From: Desulfonatronum sp.
GTDB taxonomy: Bacteria > Desulfobacterota > Desulfovibrionia > Desulfovibrionales > Desulfonatronaceae
DNA: 12,440 nucleotides
Assembly: GCA_007127655.1 (NCBI GenBank)
Contig: SKYX01000423.1
Location: 1 to 12,440 of the forward strand
Direction of reading: 5' to 3'
The translations under genes were made by a program, and so were the position numbers. Positions within the stretch are counted from its first letter, which is position 1. Every line of letters begins with the position of its first letter. This document shows, piece after piece, positions 6,068-12,440 of the stretch. Under the pieces are notes generated by a model. It had not been told where the DNA came from. It saw only the letters and a program-made list of their open reading frames with translations, and ran no database searches.

Positions 6068-6922
6068 TTACTCCCAGCCCCCGGAATATTCCAGCACGAT
6101 CCGCATTCCCGGCGCGAGCCCGAGCACGGCGGCGGCGCTGCCCTGGTTGACAGCCAGCTCCCAATATCCCTGGCTTCCGACCAGCACCCCGACACCGCCC
6201 GTCGGAATCTGGGCGTATGTCCGCACCAGAGCCAACGGCTGAAGCAGAGGCGCGAGCAGTTCGACGTGCTCCATCCCTGCTTCGGGCCAAAGACATTCTG
6301 GCAGGTTGAGCAGGCAGTTGCCGAAGCGATCCACATGCAGGACATGGGCCGTGATCTCCCGGCCCAGCTGCTCCGGCTCGGCCCAGGCCGGACGGTGCAG
6401 GGAGCCCAGGTCCAGAGGCCGTCCCAGTCGGTGTGGATCAACGCCCAGAGCCAGCCGGGCAGCGGCCGGGGCCAGGATGTCCCGGCCGTGAAAGGTGTTG
6501 GAATGCTCCCCCAAGACTGACGGCATGGCCAGCTCCCAGCCCCGTTCTCCGCCCACCTCCCCGGATTCAGGCCCGAAAACCAGGGCCAGCAGGCCGTTGT
6601 CCGGCCCCAGAAAAAAACGCCCCTCCCATTTTCCGATCACCAGCCGACGCTCGGTCCCCACCCCCGGGTCCACCACGCTTAGCAGCACGCAACCTTCGGG
6701 AAAAAATCGCCAACTTGCCGCCAAATAAAAGGCCCCCTGCATCACGTCAAAGGGCCGAACCTGGTGACTGATGTCCACGACCGCGGCCTCGGGAGCGAGG
6801 CCCGCCAACACGCCCTTCATCTGGCCCACGTACGGATCATCCAGCCCAAAGTCCGATAGCAGGGCGATGGTCGGCCTGGTCGCCGTTCTCCGGTTTCTCA
6901 GTCCTCCGGTTCGCATACGCAT
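6068..6922 (-). CDS. S-adenosyl-L-methionine hydrolase/hydroxide adenosyltransferase (DUF62)
   Basis: The 284-residue protein carries the DUF62 (SAM hydroxide adenosyltransferase) motifs in order: LLSDFGLDDPYVGQMKGV (21-38), VVDPGVGTERR (83-93), GPDNGLL (106-112), TFHGRDI (143-149) and HVDRFGNCLLN (196-206). Family members use water to convert SAM to adenosine plus methionine, relatives of fluorinase and chlorinase. The conserved Asp-Arg-His set corresponds to Asp85, Arg92 and His145, so hydrolysis rather than halogenation is expected. Two start codons are close together: ATG 6922, preceded by GGAGG at nine bases, and ATG 6916, preceded by AGAAGAGG at six; both are possible. The physiological role in bacteria is not settled. 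The gene converges with fmdB and lies downstream of yitT on the same strand. Confidence 0.93.
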   Translation of the reverse strand: MRMRTGGLRNRRTATRPTIALLSDFGLDDPYVGQMKGVLAGLAPEAAVVDISHQVRPFDVMQGAFYLAASWRFFPEGCVLLSVVDPGVGTERRLVIGKWEGRFFLGPDNGLLALVFGPESGEVGGERGWELAMPSVLGEHSNTFHGRDILAPAAARLALGVDPHRLGRPLDLGSLHRPAWAEPEQLGREITAHVLHVDRFGNCLLNLPECLWPEAGMEHVELLAPLLQPLALVRTYAQIPTGGVGVLVGSQGYWELAVNQGSAAAVLGLAPGMRIVLEYSGGWE

Positions 6923-6938
6923 CCTCTTCTCCCTCCGC

Positions 6939-7076
6939 CTAGAGCCCGAAGCAGATATTCATTGCGGCGTGGGGCTGACACAAAAGGGCGAGCATTATCA
7001 TTGGGTCGGCGCTGTCGAAGTAGCGGGTCATGCCTGCGATGTTCTCATGCAGTCGCTCCGGGGGAGATGAATACAC
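6939..7076 (-). CDS. Possible 45-residue small ORF upstream of the DUF62 gene
   Basis: A frame from GTG 7076 to TAG 6939 could encode 45 residues. It includes PPERLHENIAGMTRYF, then DSADPMIMLALLC and ends NICFGL. The codons from about 7031 to 6981 mostly end in C or G, like the neighbouring real genes. It ends 16 bases before the DUF62 start, as expected for an operon member between yitT and that gene. Against it: no clear ribosome site is seen at GTG 7076 or at the internal ATG 7031 (30 residues), and I recognise no family. It may equally be a decayed gene end. Confidence 0.25.
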   Translation of the reverse strand: MYSSPPERLHENIAGMTRYFDSADPMIMLALLCQPHAAMNICFGL

Positions 7077-7109
7077 AGCGCGGGACGACTTTATTCTAGA
7101 GGGATATTC

Positions 7110-7985
7110 TCAGTAGACCTTGCGCCGGGAAAAGCCCTGACCGATCACGTTCAGGGTGTTCTCCTCGATGGTGAAGGCCTTGGGGTCAATGGTAAAGATG
7201 ACTTCTTCCAAGCGTTTGAGCTGCAGGCTGGTGACCACGGTCAAGAGAATTTTCTTTCGTTTGCCGGTGTAGGCACCGCGCCCGTACAAAAAGGTCGAAC
7301 CCCGGTTGATGGTGGTCAAAATGGCTTTAGCCAGTTCGTCGGGCTTTTCCGAGACCACCAGCACCATTTTGCGCTGGTTGAACATGCCCAGGAAGTAGTC
7401 CATGACCATGGCGTGGACGAAAACCAGAAACACCGAGTACAGCACATGCTCCAGGCCGATGAAGAACAGGCTGCCGGAGAACAGGGCCAGGTTGAAGCCG
7501 AAGGAAAATTTCCCGATCCCGAGATTAAAGCGTTGGCTCAGGTAGACCGAGATGACGTCCAACCCGCCCAGAGATCCCAAAGACCGCAGGGCGATGCCCG
7601 AACCGGCGCCCATGATCGCCCCGGCCGTCAGGGCGGCCAGCAGAGTGTCCTCGATGGTCAGAGTCCAGGGGATGGTGTCGAGGCCCAGACTGAGCAGCAG
7701 CATGCCGTACAGGCTGTAAAAGAAAAACCGTTTGCTGACGCAGAGCCAGCCGAGGATAAATATCGGGATGTTCAGGATCAGGAGCCATACCCCGGGAGGA
7801 AAAACCCCGAATACATAACTCAGGATCAACCCGACCCCGGTCACGCCGCCGCTGATGAATTCCTGGGGCACAACGATGGCCTTGACCCCGAAAGCAGCGA
7901 TCAAGGCCCCCATGGTAATCAGGAGCAGGTTCCAGGAGATGGAGTAGGTCACAACGCGAAATTGCTCCGCCCACTTTCCGGCCAT
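7110..7985 (-). CDS. YitT-family membrane protein
   Basis: The 291-residue protein begins with about five or six hydrophobic segments (roughly residues 15-38, 50-70, 74-95, 99-115, 124-142 and 160-190) and ends with a soluble domain from about 205. The N-terminal ISGGVTGVGLILSYVFG and the second GSLGGLDVISVYLSQRFN are typical of the paired YitT_membrane repeats. The tail, with KKILLTVVTSLQLKRLEEVI and FTIEENTLNVIGQGF, fits DUF2179. Family members are inner-membrane proteins of unproven transport or sensing function. ATG 7985 is preferred because AAGGAG lies six bases upstream; the in-frame TTG at 8006 lacks a site and adds only seven residues. It is transcribed toward the DUF62 gene. Confidence 0.9.
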   Translation of the reverse strand: MAGKWAEQFRVVTYSISWNLLLITMGALIAAFGVKAIVVPQEFISGGVTGVGLILSYVFGVFPPGVWLLILNIPIFILGWLCVSKRFFFYSLYGMLLLSLGLDTIPWTLTIEDTLLAALTAGAIMGAGSGIALRSLGSLGGLDVISVYLSQRFNLGIGKFSFGFNLALFSGSLFFIGLEHVLYSVFLVFVHAMVMDYFLGMFNQRKMVLVVSEKPDELAKAILTTINRGSTFLYGRGAYTGKRKKILLTVVTSLQLKRLEEVIFTIDPKAFTIEENTLNVIGQGFSRRKVY

Positions 7986-8612
7986 GCGCTTCTCCTTCCA
8001 CTCCAAAAAAGCGTTTTACTTTGATGTAATGCCCATGCGAGGTCTGAAGAGTACTTCGGATAGCTCTAAAAAAGGGAGGAAATGATCAGCAGCGATATGG
8101 GTGGAGCCAGTCCGACAACCATACGCCAGAGCCACATCGCCGAAGGTCCCATATCTACATGAGCCCGATGCCTGGAGCAAGACCGCAAAGACGCCGAACG
8201 ATTTTTAGGCAAAGGCTGTGGTCTCGTATCAGGGCAATTTTGTTCTCACGCAACCATTTGAAAAATATGAGGCTGGTTGATCCTGTTTGGGAGTGATCGA
8301 TTGTCTGACTAAACCAGGAATCGTTCATCAAGGCGTTGCCCAGCGCAAAGAGAACAAGTTGTTGTTTTTTATACCGCAACGGCTTGATGGTCCGAGGCCG
8401 GTGCTGGAGTTTCGAGCCGTCCCAAACAGGGTCAACCAGCCGCCATTGCAGGTAAAATTTGATGAGAACAAAAATGTCCTTGGTCTCGTATCTTTCCGGG
8501 TGACTTTTCACGGTTCAAGCGCTAAGGGTTACTGACTTTAGAAACGTGTTCCGGTCATACGTTCCAGGGTCGGATCGCCTCCCCCTCACCTACAAACGTC
8601 ACGAGGCCCATC
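7986..8612. other. 627-bp gene-free region between yitT and glmS (divergent)
   Basis: This gap is more AT-rich than its surroundings and separates divergently transcribed yitT and glmS. Its centre (8219-8492) is a MITE-like insertion described separately. The flanks 7986-8218 and 8493-8612 should contain the promoters of yitT and glmS, but no convincing -35/-10 pair was found. Open frames in it lack ribosome sites; the longest (8155-8511, minus) reads straight through the element and its duplicated target. The glmS ribosome site GAGG is at 8603-8606. Confidence 0.7.
8219..8492. mobile_element. MITE-like element (250 bp, terminal inverted repeats) with 12-bp target duplication
   Basis: The element spans 8231-8480 and is flanked by a perfect direct repeat TGGTCTCGTATC at 8219-8230 and 8481-8492, exactly 12 bp. 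Read inward from each tip, the ends are AGGGCAATTTTGTTCTCA (left) and AGGACATTTTTGTTCTCA (right, other strand), 16 of 18 identical. After a more variable 22-base stretch the similarity resumes: GGCTGGTTGATCCTGTTTGG at 8271 on the left against GGCTGGTTGACCCTGTTTGG on the right, within inner arms 8271-8292 and 8420-8441 that match at 21 of 22 bases. The terminal repeats are thus about 61 bp with one single-base offset. It is too small for a transposase; a frame across it (RLVDPVWD) has no start signal. A 12-bp duplication is within the range known for IS4-family elements, but the parent is not in the window. Confidence 0.85.
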
Positions 8613-10436
8613 ATGTGCGGAATCATCGGTTATGCGGGGCACAGGCCAGCCGTGCCCATCATCGTGGAAGGACTGAAGCGTCTGGAGTACCGCGGCTACG
8701 ATTCCGCGGGGGTGACCTTTGCGCAGCATGACGAATTGCACGTCATTCGGGCCGAGGGCAAGCTGTGCGAACTGGAAACCCGTCTCAACTGCCAAGACAT
8801 GTTTCACTCCACGACGGCCCTGGGCCATACCCGATGGGCGACCCACGGTTTGCCGGTGGAACGCAACGCCCATCCCCATCGCGACCCGGGTGGCCGCCTG
8901 GCCCTGGTTCACAACGGGATCATCGAGAACTACCAGTCGCTCCGAAAAATGCTCAAAGACAAAGGGCGCACGTTTTTCTCGGAAACGGACTCCGAAGTGC
9001 TGGTTCAGCTTATCGCCGAGCTCTGGACCTCCGAAATCACCCTCCGTGAAGCGTTCAGCATGGCGCTTGCTCAAGTTGAAGGCACCTATGCCGCGGCCTT
9101 GCTCAACCTTGACGAGCCGAACAAGATATGGGCGGCCCGCAAATCCAGCCCACTTCTGCTGGGCGTGGGCGTGGGGGAGAACTTCGTGGCCTCGGACATC
9201 CCGGCGTTTCTGGGGTATACCCGGGACGTCGTCTTTCTGGAGGACGGCGAACTGGTGGAACTGGAGCCCTTTTCCTGGCAGGTTTTTGACGCCACCACCC
9301 TGGAGCCCCTGAATAAAAAGGTCCACCACATCACCTGGGATTTCCAGGCCGCGCAAAAAGGCGGCTACCGCCACTTCATGCTCAAGGAAATCTTCGAGCA
9401 GCCCGCGGTGATCGCCAATTGCCTGGCCGGACGCGTGGACGCCAAAGCCTTGTCCGTTACCCTGCCGGAGCTGGAGGCCCTACCTGTCCCGGCCCAGATC
9501 CAGATCGTGGCCTGCGGCACGTCGTATCATGCCGGGCTATGGGGACAGCACTTGCTGGAGTCGTGGGCAAAAATTCCGGTTCGCGTGGAAATCGCCTCTG
9601 AATTCCGATACCGTAACCCGCTTTTCATGCCGGACGAACTCGTCCTGGCCATCAGTCAGTCCGGAGAAACCGCGGATACCTTGGCCGGGATGCGCTTGGC
9701 CAAGGAACACGGCGTGCCTGTGCTCGGACTGTGCAACGTGCTGGGATCCAGCGTGGCCCGGGAGGCGGACGGCGTGATTTATACCCAGGCCGGACCGGAA
9801 ATCAGCGTGGCCTCCACCAAGGCCATGTGCAGCCAGCTCGTCCTGTTGACTCTGCTGGCCCTGTACTGGGGGCGACGCAAGGGAACACTGGCTCGGGACG
9901 TGGAGACCTCGGTCATCACCGGGCTGCTCGGCCTGCCCCAAGTTTTGGAGGCCGAACTGCCCCGCCTGCGCGGCACAGCCCAGGAACTGGCCCCGGAATA
10001 CAGCACGGCCAACAGCTTTTTCTACCTCGGCCGGGGGCCGGCCTACCCGCTGGCCTTGGAAGGCGCCTTGAAACTCAAGGAAATCTCCTACATCCACGCC
10101 GAGGGCTACGCAGCCGGAGAAATGAAGCACGGCCCCATCGCCCTGATCGAGCCGGAATTCCCCACCTTCGCCCTGGCTCTGAACGACGCCCTACTGCCCA
10201 AGGTCGTTTCCAACCTGGTTGAAGTCCAGGCCCGCAACGGCCGGGTCATTGCCTTGTGCCAATCCGGGTTCGAGTTGACCGTGGATCACGCCTGGGAGGT
10301 CCCTCAGGTTTACGGCCCACTGAACACATTTCTGGCCCTACCGGCCTTGCAGCTATTCGCTTACGAAGTGGCCGTCTACCTGGGCAAGGACGTGGACCAG
10401 CCACGAAACTTAGCCAAGAGCGTGACAGTGGAGTGA
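8613..10436 (+). CDS. glmS: Glucosamine-fructose-6-phosphate aminotransferase (isomerizing)
   Basis: GlmS makes glucosamine-6-phosphate from fructose-6-phosphate and glutamine, the first step to UDP-GlcNAc for peptidoglycan and lipopolysaccharide. The 607 residues match the usual length (E. coli 609). The class II glutaminase domain (about 1-220) starts with MCGIIGYAG, so Cys2 becomes the N-terminal nucleophile; RGYDSAG, GHTRWATHG and HNGIIENY are present. Two SIS sugar-isomerase domains follow (about 285-425 and 455-595) with CGTSYHAG, SQSGETADT and STKAM in the first and EGYAAGEMKHGP in the second, carrying the isomerase histidine. The C-terminus PRNLAKSVTVE closes the active site in known structures. 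GAGG six bases before the ATG supports the start. No glmS ribozyme core was recognised upstream. The gene is monocistronic by layout, facing the znu operon tail to tail. Confidence 0.98.
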   Translation: MCGIIGYAGHRPAVPIIVEGLKRLEYRGYDSAGVTFAQHDELHVIRAEGKLCELETRLNCQDMFHSTTALGHTRWATHGLPVERNAHPHRDPGGRLALVHNGIIENYQSLRKMLKDKGRTFFSETDSEVLVQLIAELWTSEITLREAFSMALAQVEGTYAAALLNLDEPNKIWAARKSSPLLLGVGVGENFVASDIPAFLGYTRDVVFLEDGELVELEPFSWQVFDATTLEPLNKKVHHITWDFQAAQKGGYRHFMLKEIFEQPAVIANCLAGRVDAKALSVTLPELEALPVPAQIQIVACGTSYHAGLWGQHLLESWAKIPVRVEIASEFRYRNPLFMPDELVLAISQSGETADTLAGMRLAKEHGVPVLGLCNVLGSSVAREADGVIYTQAGPEISVASTKAMCSQLVLLTLLALYWGRRKGTLARDVETSVITGLLGLPQVLEAELPRLRGTAQELAPEYSTANSFFYLGRGPAYPLALEGALKLKEISYIHAEGYAAGEMKHGPIALIEPEFPTFALALNDALLPKVVSNLVEVQARNGRVIALCQSGFELTVDHAWEVPQVYGPLNTFLALPALQLFAYEVAVYLGKDVDQPRNLAKSVTVE

Positions 10437-10451
10437 GGGGGGGGAAGCGGT

Positions 10452-10531
10452 GAATTCAGAATTCAGAACCCAGAATACTGAATACTGAATACTGAATACT
10501 GAATACTGAATACTGAATACTGAATACTGAA
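10452..10531. repeat. Heptanucleotide tandem repeat at the glmS/znuB convergent junction
   Basis: Eight perfect copies of GAATACT run from 10473 to 10528, followed by a partial GAA. Three degenerate units in the same seven-base register precede them: GAATTCA (10452), GAATTCA (10459) and GAACCCA (10466). The tract fills most of the 118-bp gap between two converging genes. A T8 run follows at 10537-10544 but no GC-rich stem precedes it. The unit is not a multiple of three, and copy number could vary by slippage without affecting the flanking genes. Confidence 0.95.
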
Positions 10532-10554
10532 GAGCATTTTTTTTGTAATGTGTG

Positions 10555-11376
10555 TCAATAGCCTTGAGTTGCTCCCCGCATCCGTCCGAAAAGCTTGGAC
10601 AGGAAATAACCTCCGGTCGCCACCATGACGATGGCCGCGCCGGCGGTCAGATTCAGGGAATAGGCCAGAAGCAGTCCGCTCACGCAGAACACGGCGCTCA
10701 GCAGCACGGACCAGATCATCATGGTTCCCAGTGACCTTGCAAACCCTTCCGCCATCACTGCCGGAATGGTCAACAGCGCGATGACCAGAATCAAGCCCAC
10801 GGCCTGAATGACCGTGACCACGGTCAACGCGGCCAGGGCCAGAAGGCTGTAATACAGGCCGCGAACCGGAACGCCCATGACCCGGGCGTGTTCCTCGTCG
10901 TACGACATGGCCAACAAGTCGTAATAGAAAAGGCGCACCCAGCCCAGCACCATCAGATTCAACGTGCCCATCAGCCACAAGCTGCTGCTGGGCACCAACA
11001 GAATACTGCCAAACAGGTAGCTCATTAAATCAACATTGTACCCGGGAGTCATGTCCACCAGAATGATCCCTGCGGCCATGCCCACTGCCCAGATCACACC
11101 GATGGTGGAGTCGCTGCGATGCTTGGCCCTCAGGCTGATTCCGCCCATGACCAAGGAAGCCAGCAACGCGCATAGCGCCGCCCCGAGATACGGCGACACC
11201 CCCAGATAAATCGCCGCGCCCACCCCGCCATAGGAGGCATGGGCAATCCCGCCGGACAGAAAAACCAGCCGATTGACCACCACCAGGGACCCCATCACCC
11301 CGCAACAAACGCTGATCAACAAACAGGCAGCCAAGGCGTTGCGCATGAACTCGTACTGGATAAATTCCGGCATCAT
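10555..11376 (-). CDS. znuB: Zinc ABC transporter permease ZnuB
   Basis: The 273-residue hydrophobic protein belongs to the ABC-3 permease family, which forms the inner-membrane channel for zinc or manganese. About eight membrane segments are visible. FLSGGIAHASYGGVGAAIYLG (residues 39-59) and the later DEEHARVMGVPVRGLYY followed by VIQAVGLILVIALLTIPA (161-206) are strong family signatures, the latter including the coupling region that contacts the ATPase. The ATG at 11376 overlaps the znuC stop (ATGA), so translation is coupled; a second ATG follows immediately at 11373. It ends the minus-strand operon znuA-znuC-znuB and converges on glmS. Zinc is preferred over manganese as substrate from the overall resemblance of the three proteins to Znu systems; metal choice is not decided by this subunit. 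Confidence 0.93.
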   Translation of the reverse strand: MMPEFIQYEFMRNALAACLLISVCCGVMGSLVVVNRLVFLSGGIAHASYGGVGAAIYLGVSPYLGAALCALLASLVMGGISLRAKHRSDSTIGVIWAVGMAAGIILVDMTPGYNVDLMSYLFGSILLVPSSSLWLMGTLNLMVLGWVRLFYYDLLAMSYDEEHARVMGVPVRGLYYSLLALAALTVVTVIQAVGLILVIALLTIPAVMAEGFARSLGTMMIWSVLLSAVFCVSGLLLAYSLNLTAGAAIVMVATGGYFLSKLFGRMRGATQGY

Positions 11377-12137
11377 GAGCAGCGATGATCCTTGAGCACT
11401 CGGTGGGGCACCGGCCCGTGGGTCACCAGTTCCACGGGGCAGTGATAGGCGGTTTCAAGCATGGTCTGGGTGAACTCGGCCCGATCATGGTAAAAGAGCG
11501 TTTTGTTCACGCAGGCCACGGACGTGGCATAGCTGGAAAGAATGGAGAGATCGTGGCTGACCACGATGATGGTCATGGACGCGTTCAATTCCTTGAGCAG
11601 ATCATAGAGGGCCGTCTGAAAGTCCCGGTCCACGCTGGCCGTTGGTTCGTCCAGGAAGAGCAGTTCCGGGTCGTTGGCCAAGGCTCTGGCGATAAAGACC
11701 CGTTGCCGTTGACCGCCGGAGAGCCGGCCGATGCGCCGGTCACGCACGTCCCACATGCCCACCCGCTCCAGGGCCTGCCGCGCCGCCGAACGATCCGCTT
11801 CGCCGAAACATCGCCACCAGGAGCGATGGGGCATGCGGCCGAGGAGCACCACGTCTTCCACCGTAATGGAAAAACGGGGATGAATATTGATGTGCTGCGG
11901 GACGTAGCCCACCTTGTGGGCCGCCTGCCCTGGGGGCACTCCGAGCACGGAGATCCCCCCCCTGCGAGGCTTCAGGATGCCCAGCAAGACTTTGAGCAGC
12001 GTGGTCTTTCCTCCGCCGTTGGGCCCCAGCACGGCCAGAAAGTCCCCCTTGCGCACACGCAGGTCAACGTCCTCCAGGACGAGATGTCCGTCATAGGCGA
12101 AACAGACGCCTTGGGCATGCACGACAGGGGGGAACAT
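11373..12137 (-). CDS. znuC: Zinc ABC transporter ATP-binding protein ZnuC
   Basis: This 254-residue cytoplasmic ATPase powers the ZnuB permease. All ABC motifs are intact: Walker A GPNGGGKT (38-45), Q-loop YVPQH (78-82), signature LSGGQRQR (139-146), Walker B LLFLDEP (159-165) and the switch His195 in VVSHD. The segment HINIHPRFSITVEDVVLLGR (82-101) is typical of metal-chelate importers of this group. The start is ATG 12137, with GGAG eight bases upstream at 12146-12149; the open frame extends 55 codons further upstream but those residues are an artefact of overlap with znuA. Thirteen bases separate it from the znuA stop, and its own stop overlaps znuB, indicating one transcript. Confidence 0.95.
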   Translation of the reverse strand: MFPPVVHAQGVCFAYDGHLVLEDVDLRVRKGDFLAVLGPNGGGKTTLLKVLLGILKPRRGGISVLGVPPGQAAHKVGYVPQHINIHPRFSITVEDVVLLGRMPHRSWWRCFGEADRSAARQALERVGMWDVRDRRIGRLSGGQRQRVFIARALANDPELLFLDEPTASVDRDFQTALYDLLKELNASMTIIVVSHDLSILSSYATSVACVNKTLFYHDRAEFTQTMLETAYHCPVELVTHGPVPHRVLKDHRCS

Positions 12138-12150
12138 GGAGGAAACTCCG

Positions 12151-12440
12151 TTACTGCATCGCTTGCTTGAACTTTTCGGCCACGGTGCGCATGTTCTCCA
12201 TCCAGTTCTCGGCCAATGGGTTGATGGCGATGGTCTGGCCGCCGATGGCCGAAGCAATGGTTTCCGCGCTCTGGGTGGAAAACTGCGGCGAGACGAAAAC
12301 AACGCGAATCCCCCCTGCCTTGGCCCGCTGAATCAGGTGTTGCAGATCCTGAGCCTTGGGTTCCTTGCCCTCCAGTTCCACCGGAATCTGCTCCAGCCCG
12401 TAATGGCGGGCAAAGTAGCCCCAGGCGGGATGAAAGACCA
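12151..12440 (-). CDS. znuA: Zinc-binding periplasmic protein ZnuA, C-terminal part
   Basis: The last 95 or so residues of a TroA/ZnuA-type solute-binding protein are present; the gene begins beyond the right edge. The visible part starts VFHPAWGYFARHYGLEQIPV, which carries the family's third metal-ligand His in the FHxAxxYFA context. The linker KEPKAQDLQHLIQRAK, the strand VVFVSPQFSTQSAETIAS and the closing AINPLAENWMENMRTVAEKFKQAM match the cluster A-I C-lobe, including the usual final helix. The protein captures zinc in the periplasm and delivers it to ZnuB. It is the first gene of the znuA-znuC-znuB block seen here, so any Zur-controlled promoter lies outside the window. Confidence 0.93.
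   Translation of the reverse strand, partial: VFHPAWGYFARHYGLEQIPVELEGKEPKAQDLQHLIQRAKAGGIRVVFVSPQFSTQSAETIASAIGGQTIAINPLAENWMENMRTVAEKFKQAMQ

Noticed and set aside
8066..8152. 28-codon minus-strand hydrophobic mini-ORF upstream of yitT
   Set aside because: It would make a membrane-like peptide, but there is no ribosome site, no known family, and chance frames of this size are common.
8082..8162. 26-codon plus-strand mini-ORF after GGGAGGA
   Set aside because: The purine-rich site is only one base from the ATG, too close to act, and the peptide resembles nothing known.
8155..8511. 118-codon minus-strand open frame between yitT and glmS
   Set aside because: It starts at a GTG with no ribosome site and reads through the MITE-like element and both 12-bp duplications. 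Joining the flanks as an empty site puts a stop early in the frame, so it is a chance product of the insertion.
8493..8612. glmS ribozyme or riboswitch upstream of glmS
   Set aside because: The region is only about 120 bases after the element and shows none of the conserved ribozyme core that I can recognise; that ribozyme is mainly found in Gram-positive bacteria.
10532..10544. Possible Rho-independent terminator for glmS (T8 run)
   Set aside because: No stable GC-rich stem precedes the T-run; the heptamer units are not self-complementary enough.
10463..10978. 171-codon minus-strand open frame ending in a periodic peptide
   Set aside because: Overlaps znuB in another frame; the repeating tail is the translation of the GAATACT array.

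Overview
The window looks like a chromosomal segment of a moderately GC-rich Gram-negative bacterium, most likely a sulfate-reducing Desulfobacterota of the Desulfovibrionales type. This is inferred from a three-domain NifU followed by NifS and an EpsC-type serine acetyltransferase, a gene neighbourhood known in Desulfovibrio-like genomes, and from the general protein flavour. No rRNA, tRNA or CRISPR array was seen, and no species can be named.

Layout. Positions 1-1402 (minus strand) hold a secreted trypsin-like protease with a C-terminal Gly-rich/Cys/membrane/basic tail, followed by an RsbW-like ATPase-fold protein that runs off the left edge. A divergent region with a perfect 17-bp palindrome separates these from nifU-nifS (1613-3639, 4-base overlap), the NIF-type Fe-S cluster assembly pair. 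A striking hairpin-forming repeat lies between nifS and cysE (3857-4795). NifS consumes cysteine and CysE makes its precursor O-acetylserine, so the block links cysteine supply to Fe-S assembly. A ParD/ParE-like toxin-antitoxin pair (4853-5364) and an FmdB-type zinc-ribbon protein (5429-5938) complete the plus-strand run.

The minus strand then carries a YitT-family membrane protein, a possible 45-residue small ORF, and a SAM hydrolase/adenosyltransferase (DUF62). The 627-bp gap 7986-8612 is not simple spacer: it contains a 250-bp non-coding element with about 61-bp terminal inverted repeats flanked by a perfect 12-bp direct repeat, the signature of a MITE-like insertion. glmS (8613-10436, plus) follows, convergent with a minus-strand zinc-importer operon znuA-znuC-znuB (12440-10555; znuA is cut by the right edge).

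The most unusual content is in the gaps: the MITE-like element, the 24-bp-arm palindrome holding three 12-nt tandem units, and two heptanucleotide repeat tracts that both sit at convergent gene junctions (fmdB/DUF62 and glmS/znuB). I saw no new multi-gene defence or biosynthetic system; the genes themselves are mostly core metabolism and transport.
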